Positions 41,497 through 49,527 of a DNA stretch of 64,000 bases are shown piece after piece. Each line of letters begins with the position of its first letter. Positions within the stretch are counted from its first letter, which is position 1. The notes under the pieces are model-generated. The model was not told the DNA's origin. It made no database searches and saw only the letters and a program-made list of their open reading frames with translations. Position numbers and translations under genes: made by a program. Origin of the DNA: Burkholderiales bacterium C2 (lineage in GTDB: Bacteria; Pseudomonadota; Gammaproteobacteria; Burkholderiales; Burkholderiaceae_C). The stretch spans positions 62,001 to 126,000 of the forward strand of contig SCOI01000018.1 in assembly GCA_005503085.1 (NCBI GenBank). Direction: 5' to 3'.

Positions 41497-42780
41497 ATGC
41501 CTATTGCCCCCAACACCTCCCGCCGCGCCCTTGTGATCGGTGGCGGTCCGGCCGGGCTGATGGCGGCCGAGGCGCTGGCGGCGGCCGGTGTCGCGGTCGA
41601 TGTGCATGACGCGATGCCCTCGGTGGGTCGCAAATTCCTGCTGGCCGGCAAGGGCGGGCTGAACCTGACCCACTCCGAGGCCTTCGAGCCCTTTGTGGCG
41701 CGCTTCGGCGAACGCGCCGAGGCCATCGCCCCGCTGCTCAAGCGACTCGATGGCCCGGCGTTGCGCGAGTGGGCGCAGGGCCTGGGCGTCGAGACTTTTG
41801 TCGGCAGCTCGGGCCGGGTCTTCCCGGTCGATATGAAGGCCGCACCGCTGCTGCGCGCCTGGTTGCAGCGGTTGCGCGCGGCCGGCGTGCGCTTTCATCA
41901 GCGCTCGCGCTGGCTGGGTTGGGGCGAGGACGGCGCGCTGCGCTTTGCCGGCCCCGAGGGCGAGTGCCAAGTGCAAGCCGATGCCGTCGTGCTGGCGCTG
42001 GGCGGGGCCTCCTGGCCGCAGCTGGGTTCGAACGGGGCCTGGGTCGAGAGCCTGGGTGCGCGCGGCGTCGAGATCGCGCCGCTGCGCGCGGCCAACTGCG
42101 GTTTCGATATCGGCGCCACCGCCGCCCATGCGGACGGGCCGGGCTGGAGCGCCGTCTTTGCCGAGCGCTTTGCCGGCCTGCCGGTCAAGCCGGTAGCCCT
42201 GCATATCGAGGGCGCCGGCGGGCGCCGCTTCGAGCGCCAGGGCGAGTTCGTGATCACCGCCAGCGGCATCGAGGGCTCGCTGATCTATGCGGCCAGTGCT
42301 CTTTTGCGTGACGAGATCGCCGAGCACGGCAAGGTCACGCTGCATCTGGATCTGCTGCCGGATCGCGAGGCGGCCTTTGTCGCGGCCGAGGTCGCGCGCC
42401 CGCGCGGCCCGCGCTCGCTGTCCACCCATCTGAAAAGCCGGCTGGGCATCGAGGGCCTGAAGGCCGGCCTGCTGCACGAGATGCTCAGCAAGGCCGAGTA
42501 CGCCGACCCGGCCGTGTTGGCCGCGCGCCTGAAGCGCTTGCCGCTGACCCTGGTCGCGGCCCGTCCGGTGGCCGAGGCCATCAGCACGGCCGGCGGCGTG
42601 CGTTTCGAGGCCCTGGATGCCGGCCTGATGGTCAAGACCATGCCGGGCCTGTTCTGCGCCGGCGAGATGCTGGACTGGGAGGCCCCCACCGGCGGCTATC
42701 TGCTGACCGCCAGCATGGCCAGCGGCCGCGTCGCGGGCGAGGGCGCGGCGGCCTGGCTGGCGGCTAGCAGCGCCAACTGA
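41497..42780 (+). CDS. FAD-dependent flavoprotein (TIGR03862 / BaiN-like)
   Basis: A 427-residue flavoprotein. The FAD motif is ALVIGGGPAGLMAAEALA, followed by GRKFLLAGKGGLNLTHSE, the characteristic segment of the HI0933/BaiN-like flavoproteins, and VVLALGGASWPQLGSNGAW. The C-terminal GLFCAGEMLDWEAPTGGYL completes the FAD site. The TIGR03862 branch is not biochemically assigned. Starts at ATG 41497. Stands alone between the kinase and the EIIA gene. Confidence 0.87.
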   Translation: MPIAPNTSRRALVIGGGPAGLMAAEALAAAGVAVDVHDAMPSVGRKFLLAGKGGLNLTHSEAFEPFVARFGERAEAIAPLLKRLDGPALREWAQGLGVETFVGSSGRVFPVDMKAAPLLRAWLQRLRAAGVRFHQRSRWLGWGEDGALRFAGPEGECQVQADAVVLALGGASWPQLGSNGAWVESLGARGVEIAPLRAANCGFDIGATAAHADGPGWSAVFAERFAGLPVKPVALHIEGAGGRRFERQGEFVITASGIEGSLIYAASALLRDEIAEHGKVTLHLDLLPDREAAFVAAEVARPRGPRSLSTHLKSRLGIEGLKAGLLHEMLSKAEYADPAVLAARLKRLPLTLVAARPVAEAISTAGGVRFEALDAGLMVKTMPGLFCAGEMLDWEAPTGGYLLTASMASGRVAGEGAAAWLAASSAN

Positions 42781-42818
42781 TACGTTTTTTTTACATCGCC
42801 GGCGCTCCAATCGCCGCG

Positions 42819-43328
42819 ATGGCAGAGATCCTGTTCCAGCCGCAAGAGGTGATGATGGTGCCGCGGGTGGCGTTCGTGCCCTCGGGGCTGTTGCGGCGCG
42901 AGCATCTATTGGTCGATGAGCCACTGGATTCGGCGGCGGACCTGTTCACGCGCCTGGGTGAGCTGCTGCAGGCGCCACGCGGCCCGCGTGCCGGATTGAT
43001 CGCCCAGCGCCTGGCACGCCGCCATCAGCGCGCCTCCACCGCGCTGGCGCGCGGCATTGCCTTGCCGCATGCGGCGGTCAGCGGCCTGCGCCGGCCGGTC
43101 GTTGCCTTTGTGCGCAGCCGCCGGGCGCTGGACTTCGGTGCTGCCGACGGACATCCCTGCCGCGACTTCCTGACCCTGCTGGTGCCCAATCCCGGCACCG
43201 CCGCTCACCTGGAGCTGCTGGCCCAGCTGCGTCTGCGCCTGCTGGCCCACGACTTCGCCATCCGGCTGGCCCTCGACCAGCGGGCTGAGGACCTGTGGGC
43301 CCGGCTTGGCGAGCTGCTGCCACCCTGA
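42819..43328 (+). CDS. PTS EIIA domain protein, PtsN-like
   Basis: A 169-residue protein with a mannitol/fructose-type EIIA domain. The phospho-acceptor is His84 in ARGIALPHAAVSGLRRPVV. The layout (LLRREHLLVD, ADLFTRLGELL) fits the nitrogen-PTS EIIA subgroup. The first 20 residues may be an over-extension; an in-frame ATG exists at 42852. It lies just upstream of a KdpD-like kinase; in E. coli, PtsN binds KdpD, which suggests the two proteins interact here too (inference). Confidence 0.85.
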   Translation: MAEILFQPQEVMMVPRVAFVPSGLLRREHLLVDEPLDSAADLFTRLGELLQAPRGPRAGLIAQRLARRHQRASTALARGIALPHAAVSGLRRPVVAFVRSRRALDFGAADGHPCRDFLTLLVPNPGTAAHLELLAQLRLRLLAHDFAIRLALDQRAEDLWARLGELLPP

Positions 43329-43353
43329 AGCCGTCGAGTGACAATGCCCGGCG

Positions 43354-44775
43354 ATGTTGCGACGCCCCCCTTCTTCCCCTTTGCCCAGGGCCGCTGCGAT
43401 GGCGGGCCTGAGCTGGCTGCTGCGCCCCTTGGGCGTGCTGCTGCTGTGCACCTTCATCAATGGGCTGATGGAGCGCTACTTCGAGCCGGCCAATCTGATC
43501 ATGGTCTACCTGGCCGGTGTCGTCTTCGTCGCGCTGCGACAAGGCCTGCGGGCGGCGCTGTTCGCGGTCGCCGGCAGCGTGCTGCTGTTCGACCTGATCT
43601 TTGTCGCGCCGCGCTGGTCGCTGAACCCTATCGAGCCGCAGTATTTCTTCACCTTCGGTCTGATGGGGGCGGTGGGCTGGCTGATCAGCCAGCTGGCGGC
43701 CAACAAGCGCCAGCAGGCCCTGGTGGCGGAGGCGCGCTTGCGCCGGGCCCAGGCGCTCAATGCGCTGGCGCTGGATCTGGCCGGCGCGCGCTCCGAGGCG
43801 GAGGTCGGGCAGTCGCTGTGCCGGCGCATCGAGAGTGGTCTGGGGCTGACGGCCCGGCTGCTGCCGGCCGAGGCTGCAGCGGCGTCCGTCGGTGAGCTGC
43901 GCCTGCCGCTGAGTGCCGATGGCCAGCTGCTGGCCCAGTTGGCGCTGACCTCGCCGGGACCGCTGGCCGAGGAGGACCGCGAGCTGCTGGCCAGCTTTGC
44001 CAGCCAGAGCGCGATCGCGCTGGAGCGAGCCCGCTTCGAGCGCCAGAGCGCCGAGGCCCGGCTGACGGCCGAGAGCGAGCGGCTGCGCAACACTTTGCTG
44101 GCCGGCATCTCGCACGACTTCCGCACGCCGCTGACCACCATTGTTGGGTCGGCCACCAGTCTGATCGAGCAAGACCTGGCCCTGGACGAAGGGCATCGCC
44201 GCGCGCTGCTGACGGGGATCGTGGGCGAGGCGCGGCGCATGCACGCGCTGATGAGCGATCTGCTGGATCTGAGCCGGCTGGAGGAGGGGGCGGTGCAGCC
44301 CGAGCCGGAATGGTGCCCGGTGGATGAGCTGGTGGGTGAGGTGCTGGCCGGGCTGGGGCCGCGGCTGGCGCAGCACCGGGTTCGCATGGAGCTGACGCCC
44401 GATGCCTTGCTGTGGTGTGACGCGCGGCTGATCCAGCAGTTGCTGAGCAATCTGCTCGACAACGCCCGGCGCCACACGCCGGTGGGCGGGCTGATCACCC
44501 TGTCCTTCGCTCCGGGCGCGCTCGAGGCCCGGCTGAGCGTGCAGGACAGCGGGCCGGGCCTGCCGCCGGGGCGCGAGCAGGAGTTGTTCAAGAAGTTCGT
44601 GCGTGGCCAGTCCGAGCCCAGCGGCAGCGGCACCGGCCTGGGCCTGGCGATCTGCGCGGCCGTGGCCCAGCTGCATGGCGGCCGGCTTGAGGCCAGCACG
44701 CGGGATGGCGCCTGCTTCTGCCTGGTCCTGCCGCAGCCGCCGCAACCTGCCGATGCCGCAGAGGAGGGCGTGTGA
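43354..44775 (+). CDS. KdpD-like sensor histidine kinase lacking the N-terminal KdpD domains
   Basis: A 473-residue kinase. It begins with the DUF4118 four-helix membrane block (about residues 20-115, FEPANLIMVYLAGVVFVALR), then a GAF-like region (130-225), HisKA with His254 in AGISHDFRTPLTTIVGSA, and HATPase (GSGTGLGLAICAAV). The cytoplasmic KdpD and Usp domains that make up the first half of true KdpD are missing. No kdpABC genes are adjacent. Start could be ATG 43354 or 43399. Its stop overlaps the regulator start (GTGA). Confidence 0.9.
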   Translation: MLRRPPSSPLPRAAAMAGLSWLLRPLGVLLLCTFINGLMERYFEPANLIMVYLAGVVFVALRQGLRAALFAVAGSVLLFDLIFVAPRWSLNPIEPQYFFTFGLMGAVGWLISQLAANKRQQALVAEARLRRAQALNALALDLAGARSEAEVGQSLCRRIESGLGLTARLLPAEAAAASVGELRLPLSADGQLLAQLALTSPGPLAEEDRELLASFASQSAIALERARFERQSAEARLTAESERLRNTLLAGISHDFRTPLTTIVGSATSLIEQDLALDEGHRRALLTGIVGEARRMHALMSDLLDLSRLEEGAVQPEPEWCPVDELVGEVLAGLGPRLAQHRVRMELTPDALLWCDARLIQQLLSNLLDNARRHTPVGGLITLSFAPGALEARLSVQDSGPGLPPGREQELFKKFVRGQSEPSGSGTGLGLAICAAVAQLHGGRLEASTRDGACFCLVLPQPPQPADAAEEGV

Positions 44776-45470
44776 ACCCGGGCAAGACCATGGTGCTGGT
44801 GGTGGAGGACGAGGCGCCGATCCGCCAGCTGCTGGTGACGACGCTGGAAGCCGAAGGCTATGGCGTGCATGAGGCCGGCACGCTGCGCGAGGGCGAGGCG
44901 CTGGCCGGCAACCGCCGCATCGACCTGTTCCTGATCGACCTGGGCCTGCCCGATGGTGACGGGCTGCGCCTGATCGAGCGGCTGCGGCAATGGACGCGCC
45001 GACCCATCATCGTGCTGTCCGCCCGCGCGCAGGAGCAACAGAAGGTCGATGCCCTGGATGCCGGCGCCGACGACTACCTGGCCAAGCCTTTCGGCGTGGC
45101 CGAGCTGCATGCACGGCTGCGGGTGGCGCTGCGCCATGCGGCCCAGAGCGGCCTGGCCGGCCAGAGCCTGCTGCGCCTGGGCGAGCTGAGCATCGATCTG
45201 CAGGCCCGCACGCTGAGCCGCGGCGACGAGGCGCTGCGGCTGACGGCCACCCAATGGCGGCTGCTCGAGGTGCTGGCCCGCCAGGCCGGCCGGGTCGTCA
45301 CGGCGCGCCAGCTGCTGCGCGAGGTCTGGGGGCCGGGCCATGCCGAGCAGGGCCACTACCTGCGCATCTATGTGCGCCAGCTGCGCCAGAAGCTCGAGCC
45401 CGAGCCGGCCCGGCCGCAATACCTGCTGACCGAGACGGGCATCGGCTACCGCCTGCTGGTGGCCGGCTGA
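44772..45470 (+). CDS. OmpR-family response regulator, KdpE-like
   Basis: A 232-residue regulator. The receiver has the acidic pair in LVVEDEAPIRQLL, phospho-Asp56 in FLIDLGLPDGDGL, the Thr/Ser and Lys in VLSAR and DDYLAKPFGVAEL. The winged-helix output domain contains LTATQWRLLEVLARQAGRVV and ends IGYRLLVAG. Partner of the kinase upstream, with a GTGA overlap. Three direct repeats of TTACGC begin 7 bases after its stop, before the TRAP genes, and may be its target. Confidence 0.93.
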   Translation: MNPGKTMVLVVEDEAPIRQLLVTTLEAEGYGVHEAGTLREGEALAGNRRIDLFLIDLGLPDGDGLRLIERLRQWTRRPIIVLSARAQEQQKVDALDAGADDYLAKPFGVAELHARLRVALRHAAQSGLAGQSLLRLGELSIDLQARTLSRGDEALRLTATQWRLLEVLARQAGRVVTARQLLREVWGPGHAEQGHYLRIYVRQLRQKLEPEPARPQYLLTETGIGYRLLVAG

Positions 45471-45476
45471 GGCTTG

Positions 45477-45506
45477 TTACGCGGGCTTTTTACGCGCGCT
45501 TTACGC
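45477..45506. promoter_or_regulatory. Three TTACGC direct repeats before the TRAP genes
   Basis: TTACGC occurs at 45477-45482, 45490-45495 and 45501-45506, spaced by 13 and 11 bases. OmpR-family regulators bind direct repeats with about one helical turn between them, so this is a candidate site of the adjacent KdpE-like regulator controlling the TRAP permeases. In the 104-base gap I see no other clear element. Confidence 0.5.
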
Positions 45507-45574
45507 CCCGCTTGCTATGGTGCGCGGCCCGCCGCCGTCACGCTTCTTGCGCCGTCGGGTCAAGGAGCTTGTGC

Positions 45575-46114
45575 ATGAAACAACTGTTGACTCTGGCCCG
45601 CTGGATCGACGCGCTCAGCGACGGTTTCGGCGTGATTGCCAAATGGGCGGTGCTGATCGCCTGCCTGACCAGCGCCGGCAATGCCGTGGTGCGCTATGTG
45701 TTCAATATCGGCTCGAACGCCTTTCTTGAGATCCAGTGGTATCTGTTCGCCGGCGCGGTGATGCTGGGCGCGTCCCAGGTGCTGCGCCTGAACGAGCATG
45801 TGCGGGTCGATGTGCTCTACGGGCAGTATCCGACCCGACTCAAGGTCTGGGTCGATTTGCTGGGCCTGCTGCTGTTCCTGTTGCCGGTGATGGGGCTGAT
45901 GGCCTGGCTGTCCTGGCCCATGTTCGTCGGCATGTATGGCAGCGGTGAGAGCTCCAGCAATGCCGGCGGCCTGATCCGCTGGCCGGTGATGCTGCTGCTG
46001 CCGGCCGGCTTCGCGCTGCTGTGCTTGCAGGGCCTGGCCGAGATCATCAAGCGCATCGGCTGGCTGACCCAGCGCTACGAGATGGACACGCACTACGAGA
46101 GGCCGCTGCAATGA
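45575..46114 (+). CDS. TRAP transporter small permease (DctQ family)
   Basis: A 179-residue membrane protein with four hydrophobic segments. Family marks are ACLTSAGNAVVRYVFN, SNAFLEIQWYLFAGAVMLGA and LRLNEHVRVDVLY. It pairs with the large permease, which it overlaps by ATGA. AAGGAG lies before the ATG. The periplasmic binding protein (DctP/TakP type) that such permeases need is not encoded in the window. Confidence 0.92.
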   Translation: MKQLLTLARWIDALSDGFGVIAKWAVLIACLTSAGNAVVRYVFNIGSNAFLEIQWYLFAGAVMLGASQVLRLNEHVRVDVLYGQYPTRLKVWVDLLGLLLFLLPVMGLMAWLSWPMFVGMYGSGESSSNAGGLIRWPVMLLLPAGFALLCLQGLAEIIKRIGWLTQRYEMDTHYERPLQ

Positions 46115-47601
46115 GCATGGAGAACTTCGCCCCGCTGATGTTCGCGGGCCTGATCCTGGTGATGCTGATCGGCTTCCCGGTGGCTTTTTCGCTGTCGGCC
46201 CTGGGCTTGCTGTGCGGCTTCATCGCGATCGAGATGGGCTGGTTCCCAGCCGCCTTCCTGTCCAATCTGCCGCTCAATGTGCTGGGCATCCTGTCCAACG
46301 AGCTGCTGCTGGCCATTCCCTTCTTCACGCTGATGGGGGCCATTCTTGAGAAATGCGGCCTGGCCGAGGATCTGCTCGATTCGATGGGTCAGCTGTTCGG
46401 CCCGATGCGCGGCGGCCTCGGCTACGCGGTCATCATCGTCGGCTTCATCCTCGGCGCCATCACCGGCACGGTGGCCGGCCAGGTCATCGCGATGGCGATG
46501 ATCTCGTTGCCGGTGATGATGCGCTACGGCTACGACATGCGCTATGCGACCGGCGTGCTGGCGGCCTCGGGCACCATCACCCAGCTGGTGCCGCCCTCGC
46601 TGGTATTGGTGGTGATGGCCGACCAGCTGGGGCGCTCGGTCGGCGATATGTACAAGGGTGCCTGGGGCCCGTCGGTGCTGCAGGTGCTGATCTTCGCGAT
46701 CTACACCTTCGTGCTGAGCCGTCTCAAGCCCGGCCATCTGCCGGGCCTGCCGCCCGAAGCGCGCACCTTGCAAGGCCGGGCGCTGTGGGTGAAATGCCTG
46801 CGCGGCATCATCCCGTCGGCCGTACTGATCTTCGCGGTTCTGGGCAGCATGGGCGGTCTGCCGGGCATCACGACGGCGATCTGCACCCCCACCGAGGCCG
46901 GCGCGATGGGCGCGGTCGGCGCCATCCTGCTGGCCGCCATCCATCGCCGCATGAGCTGGGACCTGCTCAAGAGCAGCCTGGCCGGCACGATGCGCATCAC
47001 CGCGATGGTGGTCTTCATCCTGATCGGCTCGCGGGTGTTCTCGCTGGTGTTCCAGGGCGTCGACGGCGGCAAATGGATCGAGCACCTGCTGACCGGCCTG
47101 CCGGGCGGCCAGACCGGCTTCCTGATCGTCGTCAACATCTTCATCTTCTTCCTGGCCTTCTTCCTCGACTTCTTCGAGATCGCCTTCATCATCCTGCCGC
47201 TGCTGGGACCGGTGGCCGACAAGCTGGGCATCGATCTGATCTGGTTCGGCGTGCTGCTGTGCGTCAATATGCAGACCAGCTTCATGCACCCGCCTTTCGG
47301 TTTCGCGCTGTTCTATCTGCGCGGCATCTCCGACAGCCTGTTCAAGAACGGCGCTCTGCCGCGCAAGGTCGAATCGAAGGACATCTATCTGGGCGCCGTC
47401 CCCTTCGTGATCCTGCAGCTGCTGCTGGTCATCATCGTGATCTTCGTGCCGCAGACGGTGACCGTCTTCCTCGACAAACCGGTGGCGGTGGATCTGGACA
47501 AGGTCGAGATCCCGATCGAGGCGTCGGCGGAACCGGGCGCCAACCAGCCGACGATGGACGAGCTCTTCAAGCAGGACGCGCCGGCCAGCGCGCCGCAGTG
47601 A
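46111..47601 (+). CDS. TRAP transporter large permease (DctM family)
   Basis: A 496-residue membrane protein with about 12-13 hydrophobic segments. It includes LAIPFFTLMGAILEKCGLAE, GLGYAVIIVGFILGAITGTV and GTITQLVPPSLVLVVMADQL, standard DctM/YgiK features. At 496 residues it is longer than the common 425-440, with an extended central loop and an Ala/Pro-rich tail of about 35 residues at the C-terminus. Such longer forms are found with TakP-type (2-oxo acid) or related binding proteins; the substrate is not clear here. Confidence 0.92.
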   Translation: MSMENFAPLMFAGLILVMLIGFPVAFSLSALGLLCGFIAIEMGWFPAAFLSNLPLNVLGILSNELLLAIPFFTLMGAILEKCGLAEDLLDSMGQLFGPMRGGLGYAVIIVGFILGAITGTVAGQVIAMAMISLPVMMRYGYDMRYATGVLAASGTITQLVPPSLVLVVMADQLGRSVGDMYKGAWGPSVLQVLIFAIYTFVLSRLKPGHLPGLPPEARTLQGRALWVKCLRGIIPSAVLIFAVLGSMGGLPGITTAICTPTEAGAMGAVGAILLAAIHRRMSWDLLKSSLAGTMRITAMVVFILIGSRVFSLVFQGVDGGKWIEHLLTGLPGGQTGFLIVVNIFIFFLAFFLDFFEIAFIILPLLGPVADKLGIDLIWFGVLLCVNMQTSFMHPPFGFALFYLRGISDSLFKNGALPRKVESKDIYLGAVPFVILQLLLVIIVIFVPQTVTVFLDKPVAVDLDKVEIPIEASAEPGANQPTMDELFKQDAPASAPQ

Positions 47602-47608
47602 GGTCGCG

Positions 47609-48052
47609 ATGAGCGAGCATGCTGATCTGAACGCCGAAGGCCCCTCCTTTCCGCCGGCCGTCAAGCTGCTGGCCGGCGCCATGATGGCGGCGCTGCTGCA
47701 CTGGGCCTGGCTCGCGCTGGACGAGTTGCGTGCGGCGCAAGCGCCTCTGTCGACCTGGCTGCTGCTTGGGGCCGCCTTGCTGGTCGTGCTGGCCTGCTAT
47801 ATCGGGATGCTGCGTAGCCGCACCTCGGTCAGCGCCAGCCATGTGCGCCAGCGCTGGCTGTGGCACAAGGAGGTGGCGTTGGCCGATGTGCGCCAGGCCA
47901 AGCTGATTGATCTGCCGGGCCTGCGTTGGCTGATCGCGCCGCGCCTGATGCTGCGGCTGCGCGGCGGCGGCTTCTGCACCTTCCACGCCGCCGACCCGGC
48001 GGTGCTGGCCAGCTTCCGTCGCCTGGGCTTGGGCGAGTTCCGTTCCTACTGA
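47609..48052 (+). CDS. Small membrane protein, PH-like C-terminal domain (unrecognised)
   Basis: A 147-residue protein I cannot name. Two hydrophobic segments are at about residues 18-38 (KLLAGAMMAALLHWAWLAL) and 48-70, followed by a soluble part of about 75 residues with alternating strands (SASHVRQRWLWHKEVALADV, LMLRLRGGGFCTFHAADP) that resembles bacterial PH-like domains. It starts 7 bases after the large TRAP permease and is followed by a symporter, so it may be part of the same transcript. Accessory role in transport is inference only. Confidence 0.65.
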   Translation: MSEHADLNAEGPSFPPAVKLLAGAMMAALLHWAWLALDELRAAQAPLSTWLLLGAALLVVLACYIGMLRSRTSVSASHVRQRWLWHKEVALADVRQAKLIDLPGLRWLIAPRLMLRLRGGGFCTFHAADPAVLASFRRLGLGEFRSY

Positions 48053-48071
48053 CCTCTAACTCCTGTCTGCC

Positions 48072-49517
48072 ATGCTGCTGACACTTGTCTGTGCCTATCT
48101 GCTGGTGACCATCGCTGTCGGCCTCTGGGCCGCCAAGCGGGTCAAGACCACGGCCGACTTCGCGATCGCTGGTCGCCACCTGCCCCTGATGATGGTGGTG
48201 ACCACAACCTTTGCCACCTGGTTTGGCTCGGAGACCGTGCTTGGGATCCCGGCCAAGTTTATCGAGGGCGGGCTCGGCGCCGTGGTCGAGGACCCCTTCG
48301 GCGCGGGCAGCTGTCTGGTGCTGGTAGGCCTTTTCTTCGCCGCGCGGCTCTACAAGCTCAATCTGCTGACCATCAGCGACTATTACCGCGAGCGGTACGG
48401 ACGCAGCGTCGAGATTGCCTGCTCGCTGATCATCATCGTCAGCTATCTGGGCTGGGTGTCCGCCCAGGTTACAGCCCTGGGCCTGGTGTTCAATCTGCTG
48501 TCCGAAGGTGCCATCAGTGTGCCACTGGGCATGGTGATGGGCACAGCCTCCATCCTGGCCTACACCTTGTTCGGTGGCATGTGGTCGGTGGCCATCACCG
48601 ACTTCATGCAGATGATTGTGCTGGTCGTCGGGCTGAGCATCATCGCGGTGTTTGCCGCGGATCAGGCCGGCGGCGCCGACAAGGTAATCGCGCTGGCGCA
48701 AAGCCGCGAGCTCTTCAACTTCTTCCCGCCACCGGACCTGAAAGCCATCCTGTTCTTTATTGCGGCGGCTATCACGATGATGCTGGGCTCGATTCCGCAG
48801 CAAGACGTGTTTCAGCGCGTGATGTCGGCCAATAGCGTACGTGCCGCCAGCGCCGGCCCGGTGATCGGTGGGTTGGCCTATATGTTGTTTGCCTTGGTGC
48901 CGATGTTTCTGGTGTGCAGCGCCTTGCTGATCATGCCGGAGCGCGCCGCAACGCTGCTGGCCGAGGATCCGCAGCGCCTGCTGCCCGCTCTCGTGCTGGA
49001 GCGCATGCCATTCTTGATGCAGGTGCTGTTTTTCGGTGCGCTGCTGTCGGCGTTGAAATCCACCGCCTCGGCCACGCTGTTGGCGCCCTCGGTAACTTTT
49101 GTCGAGAACATCTGGCGCCAGTTCTCGCCGCGTCAGAGCGACCGCCGCGAGTTGTTCGCCATGCGCCTGACCGTGCTCGTGTTCAGCATGGCGGTCTGTG
49201 CCTACGCAATCGCCTCGCGCGGCACACCGATTTACGAGATGGTGTCTGGGGCCTATCAGGTGACGCTGGTCGGGGCTTTCGTACCCCTGCTGGCCGGCCT
49301 GTTCTGGCGACGCGCGACCACCCAGGGGGCAGTCTTCTCCATCGTGCTGGGTCTGCTCGCTTGGCTGCTGCTACTGCTGAGCCCGGCAGGGCAGCAGTTC
49401 CCGGCCCAACTGGCCGGCTTGCTGATGGCCGCATTGGGCATGCTCATCGGTTCGCTGGGGCCGCAGATTCTCCCCAACCGCCATGGAAGTCATCACCACC
49501 TGCCGGGTCTAGCCTGA
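48072..49517 (+). CDS. Sodium:solute symporter (SSS family)
   Basis: A 481-residue transporter with about 12-13 hydrophobic segments. Family features are FAIAGRHLPLMMVVTTTFAT, WFGSETVLGIPAKFIEGGLG and QQDVFQRVMSA. The substrate (for example proline, pantothenate or a monocarboxylate) cannot be told. It follows the small membrane protein by 19 bases. Codon use is slightly less GC-biased than in the neighbours, which could hint at a different history but is not strong. Confidence 0.9.
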   Translation: MLLTLVCAYLLVTIAVGLWAAKRVKTTADFAIAGRHLPLMMVVTTTFATWFGSETVLGIPAKFIEGGLGAVVEDPFGAGSCLVLVGLFFAARLYKLNLLTISDYYRERYGRSVEIACSLIIIVSYLGWVSAQVTALGLVFNLLSEGAISVPLGMVMGTASILAYTLFGGMWSVAITDFMQMIVLVVGLSIIAVFAADQAGGADKVIALAQSRELFNFFPPPDLKAILFFIAAAITMMLGSIPQQDVFQRVMSANSVRAASAGPVIGGLAYMLFALVPMFLVCSALLIMPERAATLLAEDPQRLLPALVLERMPFLMQVLFFGALLSALKSTASATLLAPSVTFVENIWRQFSPRQSDRRELFAMRLTVLVFSMAVCAYAIASRGTPIYEMVSGAYQVTLVGAFVPLLAGLFWRRATTQGAVFSIVLGLLAWLLLLLSPAGQQFPAQLAGLLMAALGMLIGSLGPQILPNRHGSHHHLPGLA

Positions 49518-49527
49518 GCAGCCCCGC

